A DNA stretch of 6,779 nucleotides from Richelia sp. UBA3308 (GCA_002361335.1 DESS01000132.1:1-6779), one strand, 5' to 3'; shown: positions 1 to 4,912, numbered from the stretch's first letter. Numbers and translations are program-made. The notes: generated by a model from the sequence alone, not told the origin.

Positions 1-21
1 TACTTCTTACTTCTTACTTCT
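1..21. repeat. Heptamer tandem repeat, TACTTCT x3
   Basis: Three perfect head-to-tail copies of TACTTCT sit at the window edge, so the array may extend further left. Short tandem repeats with a 7-bp period are common between genes in Nostocales cyanobacteria, and other 7-bp arrays occur at 5299-5316 and 6712-6767. No coding role is apparent. Confidence 0.85.
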
Positions 22-508
22 GAAATAAGGCGAACCTGAAGAGAGTTAGTTAGTTTATATTTTTTTATACATATTAACTAGAGTATGTTCTGCCCAAATC
101 ATTGGAGTGAAAAATATTGCGTGATTTTGAGTATAAAAATTCAATTTGAGGTTTATGTAAATAGCCTGAGAAAAACTGGCACATCCGAAAAAATACGCTT
201 ATGGTTATTACTACGAGCAGAGGAAAACTAAATCAAAGCTCGTAAAGAATGATTCAATACAATAGCAAAATTTAGAGCTTTAGTTATTAATTAGGTTACT
301 TGATTTAATCATACATATATTTTTGGGTTGTATTCTGTTGAGTATAAGCCTTATTAAATATGATTTTCATGCCCTAAATAACTTAAAAATCTGAATTTAA
401 AAATCAGTTATCAGATAAACATCTTACTTTATGAAAGTAATTTTGCGTATATCTCACTTTTTCGCGTTGCTCCCGCCTTCCCTTATCCCGAACTCAGGTT
501 AAGGAAGT
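22..508. other. AT-rich stretch with no recognisable gene
   Basis: I found no convincing reading frame, RNA gene or promoter here. The sequence is strongly AT-rich and stop-rich on both strands. A more GC-rich patch at about 462-500 resembles degenerate intergenic repeat sequence. Imperfect complementarity between 226-240 and 275-285 is too weak to call. It probably separates the redox gene set from whatever lies to the left. Confidence 0.5.
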
Positions 509-557
509 AAAAAAAGCCGAGAATAAAAATATTTAATCAAAATCTCTCTTCTCGGCT
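509..557 (-). terminator. Rho-independent terminator of the CBS-CP12 gene set
   Basis: Read on the minus strand, the 8-bp arm at 557-550 (AGCCGAGA) pairs perfectly with the arm at 522-515 (TCTCGGCT). An AT-rich 27-nt loop lies between them. The second arm runs straight into a run of seven T (515-509), with one T shared with the stem end. This is the standard layout of an intrinsic terminator. It lies 33 nt past the stop of the out-of-frame CP12 tail (591), so the transcription unit ends where the unbroken CBS-CP12 gene would have ended. Confidence 0.75.
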
Positions 558-590
558 ACAATCATCATCATTTACAACGCAGTAGTGAAT

Positions 591-662
591 CTAATTTTCA
601 TAAATTCCACATTCTTCCGTCTCTGGATTAGTCTCGCAGTATGTTTCAAAAGAATTAGGCTT
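591..662 (-). pseudogene. Detached CP12 C-terminal tail, out of frame with its CBS-CP12 gene
   Basis: In the frame +1 to the upstream gene, 23 residues followed by TAG read KPNSFETYC, then ETNPETEEC, then GIYEN. This is the CP12 C-terminal signature: two cysteines separated by eight residues, the NP in between, and the short acidic Tyr tail that in CP12 enters the GAPDH active site. The usual Arg after the second Cys is Gly here. The upstream gene reads to its stop at 655-657 instead. Removing one base from the A5 run (coding strand, 665-661) fuses the two parts into a 201-residue CBS-CP12. The explanation could be a recent inactivating insertion, a sequencing error in a homopolymer, or recoding. 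The tail shows no internal decay. Confidence 0.8.
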
Positions 663-1197
663 TTTGAGAACGCTGATGTGATAATTCTGCCTGTAATTCT
701 TCTACCACATCCCACGCAGCAGCACATTCTTTGGAAGTATCGCCCTTGTGGGCACAGATAGCACGAGCATCATCCCGTGCTGCTTCAACCCGTTCTTCAA
801 TAAATAAATCTTTGGGTTTCTCTACAAAATCACTCTTATGGAGAATATCGCTAACTGAAATAATACCCAGCAAGCCTCCCTTAATTACAGGAGCGCGACG
901 GATGCCAGTGTTGGCGAATAACCGCGCTACATACTCCACACCTAACTCGGGATTCACCACAATGCAGGGTTTAGTCATGATTTCATATACCCGCATTTGT
1001 TTGGGATCTTTACCGTATGCAGCAACCTTATAAATAACATCGGTTTCACTCACCATACCGTAGGGGTCATCTTCTGTCCGAGTTTCTACAACTAAAGCAT
1101 GCAATTTCATATCTTTCATTAGCTTTACAGCTTCTGCTACAGTTGCCGAACCACTAATGGTTACAACTTCTTTAGTCATGATTTCTTCGGCTTTCAT
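655..1197 (-). CDS. CBS-CP12 fusion protein, C-terminus cut off by a frameshift
   Basis: The protein as read has 180 residues. Residues 1-128 form a tandem CBS pair (Bateman module), with repeats starting EEIMTKEVVTI and YEIMTKPCIVV and ending in GMVSETDVI and GIISVSDIL. Such modules usually bind adenine nucleotides. Residues 130-178 are the front half of CP12: Cys148 and Cys158 as the N-terminal pair, then the AWDVVEEL core (161-168) used to bind PRK. CP12 assembles GAPDH and PRK into an inactive complex under oxidising conditions, and CBS-CP12 fusions are known in cyanobacteria. The C-terminal CP12 cysteine pair lies out of frame just downstream (591-662). Three ATGs in a row (1203, 1200, 1197) follow a GAGG at 1207-1204, and 1197 gives the best spacing (6 nt). 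The CBS part is nearly identical to the upstream copy at 1313-1768. Family certainty is high; whether the truncated product works is unknown. Confidence 0.9.
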   Translation of the reverse strand: MKAEEIMTKEVVTISGSATVAEAVKLMKDMKLHALVVETRTEDDPYGMVSETDVIYKVAAYGKDPKQMRVYEIMTKPCIVVNPELGVEYVARLFANTGIRRAPVIKGGLLGIISVSDILHKSDFVEKPKDLFIEERVEAARDDARAICAHKGDTSKECAAAWDVVEELQAELSHQRSQKA

Positions 1198-1200
1198 CAT
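811..1200 (-). repeat. CBS-pair duplication, distal copy (partner 1379-1768)
   Basis: This 390-bp stretch aligns without gaps to 1379-1768 at a constant offset of 568 bases, with about 25 differences by my count (roughly 94% identity). The first 91 bp of coding sequence, 1110-1200 against 1678-1768, is identical at every base. Similarity stops at the ATG codons on one side and at the end of the CBS module on the other. This is a direct repeat produced by gene duplication, perhaps refreshed by gene conversion. Confidence 0.9.
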
Positions 1201-1312
1201 CATCCTCAAAAATTATGGTATAAATACTATTGCTATTTTTCTATACTTGACTAATCTTGTTTGAGCTATTGAATATTAATTCAAAGAAGATTTTTTGCAC
1301 GATGAAAACAAC

Positions 1313-1768
1313 TTAATCTTCGTATATTCTGGCTTCTGGGGCATTAGGAAACTCTTCACAGTAAAGCTCAAAATTGCTTTTGGGCTTTTCAACAAAATCA
1401 CTTTTTCTCAAGATATCGCTAACTGAAATAATACCCAGCAAGCCCCCCTTAATTACAGGAGCGCGACTGATACGAGTGTTGGCGAATAACCGCGCTACAT
1501 ACTCTACACCTAACTCGGGATTCACCACAATGCAGGGTTTGGTCATGATTTCATATACCCGCATTTGTTTGGGATCTTTACCGTATGCAGCAACCTTATG
1601 GATAATATCGGTTTCACTCACCATACCGTAGGGATCATCTTCTGTCCGGGTTTCTACAACTAAAGCACGCAATTTCTTATCTTTCATTAGCTTTACAGCT
1701 TCTGCTACAGTTGCCGAACCACTAATGGTTACAACTTCTTTAGTCATGATTTCTTCGGCTTTCATCAT
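1313..1768 (-). CDS. CBS-pair protein with a remnant CP12 tail
   Basis: The protein has 151 residues. Residues 1-130 are a tandem CBS module that differs from the downstream paralogue at only about seven positions. The last 20 or so residues are a CP12 C-terminal tail, YCEEFPNAP followed by EARIYED. The whole front half of CP12 (N-terminal cysteine pair and AWDxVEEL core) is absent, so CBS runs directly into the tail. Cys137 matches the first cysteine of the C-terminal pair, and Ala146 sits exactly where the second should be. The Arg-x-Tyr-Glu-Asp end, which in CP12 contacts GAPDH, is kept. No disulfide can form within the tail and PRK binding through CP12 is unlikely. A nucleotide-binding CBS protein that touches GAPDH is possible but inferred. 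The start has ATGATG at 1768, with AAGGA about 11 nt upstream. It is the first of the tandem CBS pair in transcription order. Confidence 0.9.
   Translation of the reverse strand: MMKAEEIMTKEVVTISGSATVAEAVKLMKDKKLRALVVETRTEDDPYGMVSETDIIHKVAAYGKDPKQMRVYEIMTKPCIVVNPELGVEYVARLFANTRISRAPVIKGGLLGIISVSDILRKSDFVEKPKSNFELYCEEFPNAPEARIYED
1379..1768 (-). repeat. CBS-pair duplication, proximal copy (partner 811-1200)
   Basis: This is the second member of the 390-bp direct repeat. Divergence clusters toward the 3' end of the coding sequence (1379-1405), next to the point where the two genes become different in their CP12 parts. The 5' 91 bp is identical to the other copy. That gradient suggests recent conversion or selection on the start region. 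Confidence 0.9.
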
Positions 1769-1835
1769 ATTTCTTTATATCCTTTGAATAAACAACTCTC
1801 ACGGTTTGATTGATAACTAATATCCTTTCCGGATA

Positions 1836-1930
1836 CATCGGAATTATTTAAAAAATTAGCTACAAAAACTTTGCGTTCCTCTGCGTGTTCCTCTGCGCTC
1901 CTCTGCGTAAAAAAAAATATAATTCCGATG
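1836..1930. repeat. 95-bp MITE-like element with perfect 12-bp terminal inverted repeats
   Basis: CATCGGAATTAT (1836-1847) and ATAATTCCGATG (1919-1930) are exact reverse complements. Between them are three copies of TCCTCTGCG (1877-1885, 1889-1897, 1899-1907) followed by a run of nine A. CTCTGCG-rich patches of this sort are familiar intergenic repeats in filamentous cyanobacteria. The element occupies half of the 194-bp gap between the zinc-ribbon gene and the first CBS-CP12 gene. No target-site duplication is obvious. It could also act as a transcript hairpin. A 63-codon open frame running through it on the minus strand is judged spurious. Confidence 0.6.
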
Positions 1931-1960
1931 CTAACGGATTTGATATAAAACTGCATTTCC

Positions 1961-2266
1961 CTATGCAGCAGTCTTTTTGACTACGGAGGGAACAAAGCGA
2001 CTGCAAATATCTGTCACTTCTGCATTTTCCACAGAAGAATTAACGATCAACTTTTGGCTCAATCCAGTTGAGATACCAGGTGCATAAGCCTCGATTACGC
2101 TTCCATCCAGAGAGCGCATCACCATCAAGTAGTCACAAGCTGAACATTCAGTACGAATAATTTCTCGATCGCGATGCTGATTGTTAGCTGATTGCTCGTC
2201 ATTCAAAAAGTGACGATTTGCCGAACTACCACAATTTGGACATCTGACTATCTGCGTTCTCTGCAT
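1961..2266 (-). CDS. Small Cys4 zinc-ribbon protein
   Basis: The protein has 101 residues. Cys9-x2-Cys12 (CPNCGS) and Cys41-x2-Cys44 (CSACDY) form a zinc-ribbon pair, followed by YLMVMRSLDGSVIEAYAPGI (residues 46-65). Short cyanobacterial proteins with this layout are often labelled replication restart helicase PriA in databases, but no helicase or nucleotide-binding motif is present, so that label is not supported. Residues 66-101 form a polar tail with one more cysteine (88). The start is the ATG at 2266, with AGAGGA about 8 nt upstream, in preference to an in-frame TTG at 2290. It begins 24 nt after the thioredoxin stop, so the two are almost certainly cotranscribed. Its job is unknown; a role in redox or metal sensing, or in nucleic-acid binding, would fit the fold and the neighbours. 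Confidence 0.85.
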   Translation of the reverse strand: MQRTQIVRCPNCGSSANRHFLNDEQSANNQHRDREIIRTECSACDYLMVMRSLDGSVIEAYAPGISTGLSQKLIVNSSVENAEVTDICSRFVPSVVKKTAA

Positions 2267-2290
2267 GGTAGATTCCTCTTTTAGTAACAA

Positions 2291-2626
2291 CTAAAGCAAT
2301 TGAGTCACAACTGTGTTGAATTTTTCGTAGGGAGCTATGCCAACAATTGTTTTTATGCAGGTTCCATCTTTATAAATCATCACAGAAGGAATACTGCGAA
2401 TACCCAATCTCTTTGCTAAAGAATGATTTTCTTCAAGGTTTATTTTCATCACCTTAAGATCTTCATGTTCACTGGCTAATCTGTCCATTATAGGAGCAAT
2501 CATCTTACAAGGTCCGCACCAAGTAGCGGTAAAGTCAAAAACAAATACACCTTTACTAGTCGAGAGCCGATCGAAATCTTTTTCTTGGATATATTCAATA
2601 ATTGTTGATATTTCTTTTCCCTGCAT
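2291..2626 (-). CDS. Thioredoxin
   Basis: The protein has 111 residues, the usual thioredoxin length, with no signal peptide, so it is cytosolic. The active site is Trp36-Cys37-Gly-Pro-Cys40. Asp31 matches the buried aspartate, Lys61 its partner lysine, and Pro80 in RSIPSV is the cis-proline. Gly96 in the VGIAP turn also fits. All catalytic elements are present, so it should reduce disulfides, fed by thioredoxin reductase or ferredoxin-thioredoxin reductase. An extra cysteine (90) follows KDGT. The sequence is not close enough to the m-, x- or y-type consensus for me to assign a class, so no symbol is given. The ATG at 2626 has GGAG 5 nt upstream. It lies 49 bp after the ferredoxin-like gene and 24 bp before the zinc-ribbon gene. 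CP12 disulfides are classic thioredoxin targets, which gives the downstream CBS-CP12 genes a natural link. Confidence 0.95.
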   Translation of the reverse strand: MQGKEISTIIEYIQEKDFDRLSTSKGVFVFDFTATWCGPCKMIAPIMDRLASEHEDLKVMKINLEENHSLAKRLGIRSIPSVMIYKDGTCIKTIVGIAPYEKFNTVVTQLL

Positions 2627-2675
2627 AAATACTCCAGTTTATTAATCTCGAATTTTGATAAATTTGGACGCTTTT

Positions 2676-2957
2676 TTAATACAAAGCTTCTTCTTGATGA
2701 GTTTTAATCGTGCAATCAGACAAGGGAATGGCAAAGAAAGCATCTAATTGTTCTTGGTCAAGAAATGCTTGGTCTGATTGATCTATTTCACCAGAGATAA
2801 TCTTCCCAGCACAACTAGAGGAAGAACCCGAACGACAAGAAACAGGAAGGTCAATATCTTCTTCCTCTGCAGCATCAAAAATATACTGGTCTTCCTCAAC
2901 TTCAATAGTCTTGTTAAGTCCTTCATCGTTGATTAATGTGACTTTATATGTTGCCAT
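2676..2957 (-). CDS. Ferredoxin-like protein lacking two of four [2Fe-2S] ligands
   Basis: The protein has 93 residues and is clearly a homologue of cyanobacterial plant-type ferredoxin: ATYKVTLIN start, YIFDAAEEEDIDLPVSC, CAGK, SGEIDQSDQAFLD, and the SDCTIKTHQEEALY end. The canonical cluster loop C-RAGA-C-ST-C reads C-RSGS-S-SS-C here, so Cys41 and Cys49 stay while the second ligand is Ser46. The fourth ligand is gone: the usual GYVLTCVAYP stretch is shortened to FFAIP (residues 74-78), a 5-residue in-frame loss. Cys82 in SDC is a common non-ligand cysteine. A normal [2Fe-2S] cluster is therefore unlikely. It may be a redox-inactive partner or decoy, may use its cysteines as thiols, or may bind a different cofactor. 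The reading frame is otherwise intact and has a strong AAGGAG 6 nt before the ATG, which argues for an expressed protein. It is the first gene of the minus-strand set. Confidence 0.9.
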   Translation of the reverse strand: MATYKVTLINDEGLNKTIEVEEDQYIFDAAEEEDIDLPVSCRSGSSSSCAGKIISGEIDQSDQAFLDQEQLDAFFAIPLSDCTIKTHQEEALY

Positions 2958-3019
2958 TCATTTCTCCTTATAAACTCTAAATTTGTGTTTTAGCTAGTAA
3001 TTTCGATTTTGTTCACCTG

Positions 3020-3400
3020 ATGTACCATGTTCCTATACACAAGTACAAAAATAAAACAATGACAGCTAGCAACTTAAAAAACCATTATTCATGGGAAAAA
3101 CTCAATCAAGCAAGGCTTGCAAAGGCTGCTATAGGTGGCTACGCTGGCTACGGCTCACCCGCTTTTGGACAAAAATCGGTTAACGGTGAACTGGTGGACA
3201 ATCCCCAAGAACAACGGATTGTTGAACTGATTCGCCGCCATCACAAGTCAGGTAAATCCCTCGCTCAAATTGCTAACTGGCTTAACCAGCAAGGCTATAG
3301 GACCAAGCGAGGAAAACAGTGGCAATCTGTTTCAGTAAAACGGGTACTAGATAGACTTTATGGCAAAAAGTCAAGAATCTCTGGTATGGAAAATGATTAA
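3020..3400 (+). CDS. Recombinase-family DNA-binding fragment
   Basis: The frame encodes 126 residues. Residues 38-115 match the Recombinase domain that follows the catalytic domain in large serine recombinases: a Gly/Tyr-rich YAGYGSPAFG, then VDNPQEQRIVELIRRHHKSG, a helix-turn-helix-like SLAQIANWLNQQGYRT, and GKQWQSVSVKRVLDRLY. There is no N-terminal resolvase domain with its catalytic serine, nor a zinc-ribbon or coiled-coil C-terminus, so it cannot cut DNA itself. Free-standing proteins of this size occur in cyanobacteria, so it may be a small DNA-binding protein, not a fresh deletion. The start is uncertain: ATG at 3020 has no ribosome site, and ATG at 3059 (113 residues) is also possible and begins nearer the conserved part. 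It diverges from the ferredoxin-like gene across 62 bp. Confidence 0.7.
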   Translation: MYHVPIHKYKNKTMTASNLKNHYSWEKLNQARLAKAAIGGYAGYGSPAFGQKSVNGELVDNPQEQRIVELIRRHHKSGKSLAQIANWLNQQGYRTKRGKQWQSVSVKRVLDRLYGKKSRISGMEND

Positions 3401-3524
3401 AGCTATTTCCCCAACCGGCGAAACTAAACCGAAATCTCCAATGCTTCCCAAATTCCTCAAACAATCCGATAATGTTTTATCAGGTATGCACAATCTGAAA
3501 AATTCAGTATTTAGCTACCTATAA
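3393..3524 (+). CDS. Doubtful 43-residue open frame overlapping the recombinase fragment
   Basis: An ATG inside the last codons of the recombinase fragment (ATGATTAA overlap) opens a 43-residue frame rich in Lys, Ser and Pro (MIKAISPTGETKPKSPMLPK at the start). The overlap would suit translational coupling. I do not recognise the product, see no separate ribosome site and cannot exclude chance. It may also be a frame-shifted extension of the recombinase gene. Confidence 0.25.
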   Translation: MIKAISPTGETKPKSPMLPKFLKQSDNVLSGMHNLKNSVFSYL

Positions 3525-3583
3525 TAAACTCAAACCGTTGTCATAGATAATTTACAGCTTATTAACTGTTACATCTCTCGTAT

Positions 3584-3601
3584 CATACAAACTTTTGTAT
3601 G
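3584..3601. promoter_or_regulatory. 18-bp palindrome upstream of the four-CBS gene, possible operator
   Basis: CATACAAA (3584-3591), a 2-bp centre CT, and TTTGTATG (3594-3601) form an inverted repeat with perfect 8-bp arms, ending 79 bp before the start codon at 3681. There is no T-run after it and the short centre does not favour an RNA hairpin, so a binding site for a dimeric regulator is the better reading. It does not match the GTA-N8-TAC consensus of NtcA. The regulator is unknown. Confidence 0.4.
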
Positions 3602-3680
3602 TGTAATGCAAAAATCAATTAAAAAACTTTACAAGAATTAATAAATAGAAATACCAACTTACTAGCAAAGGCTGTAAACA

Positions 3681-4868
3681 ATGCAAAATGATGGCTTGTT
3701 GATTGGAGTACCCTGCCTGGAGGATGCGATAGATAGACATCCACTAATTGTTTCGCCGGATGCTTTTTTGGCTGATATTCTTGCCCTTATGAGTCAGATG
3801 CGGGGTAATAGCTGTGATGTATCTAGTGTGGATGTAACATCAAAAGCTCATTCTATGCGCGGTGCCCGCTCCAGTTGTGTTTTAATTATGCAGAACAAGG
3901 AAATTCTGGGTATTTTTACAGAGCGAGATATTGTAAAATTGACGGCGGCAGATACGGACTTTGCTAAGGTAAAAATTGCGGCAGTGATGGCACATCCAGT
4001 TATTACGCTGTCAGAATCATCATTTCAAGATATTTTTGCACCTCTATTTTTGTTTCGGCGATATCGGATTCGGCATTTAGTGGTAGTAGACGAATCTCAG
4101 CAATTAGTAGGAATTGTCACTCCAGAGAGTATTCGCAGGGTATTGCGTCCTAGTAATTTATTAAAGATGCGGCGGGTTTCGGAAGTGATGAGTCCGCAGA
4201 TAATTCATGCGCCACTGACAGCTTCAGTAATGAGCTTGGCGCGACTGATGGCAACCCATCGAGTAAGCTGCGTTGTGATTGTCAAGCTTGAAACCTGCAA
4301 AGATGTTTCACCTGCTTTCAAACCTGTAGGAATTATTACAGAGCGAGATATAGTACAGTATCAAGCCTTGGAGCTAAATTTGAAAGAAACTGAGGCACAA
4401 GTGGTGATGAGTACCCCTCTATTTCTACTCAATCCTGAAGATTCTTTGTGGTTCGCTCATCAAGAAATGCAGCGACGGCACGTGCAAAGATTGGTAGTAT
4501 CGTGGGACTGGGGTGCAAAATTAGGTATTGTGACTCAAAGTAGTTTGTTGCGAATATTTGACCCTTTAGAAATGTATGGAGTTGTGGAAACATTGCAACA
4601 AACTATTGTTGAATTAGAGAATGAGAAACCAGAATATTTAAATAAGCAAAGCATCAGGACTAAAAATTTTAGCGAGGAAGATTCTAGCCAATCTAAGCAA
4701 GAAGATGATATAGATGATGTAAATAACAATAGCTTACTTTATAGCATTCAAAATCGCATAGAATATTTGCTTGAAAATCACGATTTGCCATTGGATATAC
4801 GGCAATCATATTTGAATTCTGCTTTAACAGATATCAAAAAAATCACTTTTCATAGTACTGAAACTTAG
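3681..4868 (+). CDS. Four-CBS-domain protein without an output domain
   Basis: The protein has 395 residues and no signal peptide or membrane segment. The four CBS motifs lie at about 14-90 (DAIDRHPLIVSP, LGIFTERDIVKLTA), 98-157 (IAAVMAHPVITL, LVGIVTPESIRRVL), 166-230 (VSEVMSPQIIHAP, PVGIITERDIVQ) and 240-296 (VVMSTPLFLLNPEDSL, LGIVTQSSLLRIFDP). CBS1 carries an insertion at about 41-62. Residues 297-317 (LEMYGVVETLQQTIVELENE) look like the start of a signalling coiled coil. The layout closely resembles the front end of cyanobacterial proteins in which PAS, histidine-kinase or GGDEF domains follow. Here an acidic linker (328-350) and a helical-looking tail (351-388) replace them. It probably senses adenine nucleotides and acts through a partner. 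AAAGG lies 9 nt before the ATG. Sensor homology is confident; the ligand and output are inferred. Confidence 0.88.
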   Translation: MQNDGLLIGVPCLEDAIDRHPLIVSPDAFLADILALMSQMRGNSCDVSSVDVTSKAHSMRGARSSCVLIMQNKEILGIFTERDIVKLTAADTDFAKVKIAAVMAHPVITLSESSFQDIFAPLFLFRRYRIRHLVVVDESQQLVGIVTPESIRRVLRPSNLLKMRRVSEVMSPQIIHAPLTASVMSLARLMATHRVSCVVIVKLETCKDVSPAFKPVGIITERDIVQYQALELNLKETEAQVVMSTPLFLLNPEDSLWFAHQEMQRRHVQRLVVSWDWGAKLGIVTQSSLLRIFDPLEMYGVVETLQQTIVELENEKPEYLNKQSIRTKNFSEEDSSQSKQEDDIDDVNNNSLLYSIQNRIEYLLENHDLPLDIRQSYLNSALTDIKKITFHSTET

Positions 4869-4877
4869 TACCTTTTT
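4855..4877 (+). terminator. Weak terminator-like hairpin at the end of the four-CBS gene
   Basis: GTACT (4855-4859) pairs with AGTAC (4867-4871) around a 7-nt loop, followed by C and five T. The stem is only 5 bp and overlaps the stop codon TAG (4866-4868), so it is a marginal candidate. No better terminator was seen before the repeat region. Confidence 0.3.
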
Positions 4878-4912
4878 ATTACTAATTGTAACGGAAGTGG
4901 CAATATTATCAG

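Noticed and set aside
655..672. Programmed -1 ribosomal frameshift at the A5 run
   Set aside because: The CP12 tail lies in the +1 frame, not -1, so a classical slippery heptamer would not reach it. Only +1 recoding, slippage or a mutation/error would.
731..1033. Plus-strand open frame opposite CBS-CP12, with a similar one at 1374-1631
   Set aside because: Both are antisense shadows of the duplicated CBS region; their similarity to each other simply reflects the duplication.
1204..1209. TTG start at 1209 for the distal CBS-CP12 gene, and a TTG start at 2290 for the zinc-ribbon gene
   Set aside because: In both cases the extra codons cover the ribosome site, and an ATG with good spacing follows that matches the conserved start of the protein.
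1269..1284. TTGAAT-ATTA-ATTCAA inverted repeat between the two CBS-CP12 genes as a terminator
   Set aside because: The 6-bp stem is AT-only bar one pair and lacks a T-run on the minus strand, so termination is not supported.
1765..1956. Open frame of 63 codons on the minus strand, overlapping the start of the first CBS-CP12 gene
   Set aside because: Its middle is a translation of the CTCTGCG repeat element with its A-run, it has no ribosome site, and the rest shows no family resemblance.
2958..3019. NtcA-type GTA-N8-TAC site or clear -35/-10 promoter between the divergent genes
   Set aside because: Only partial matches were found; no element good enough to report.
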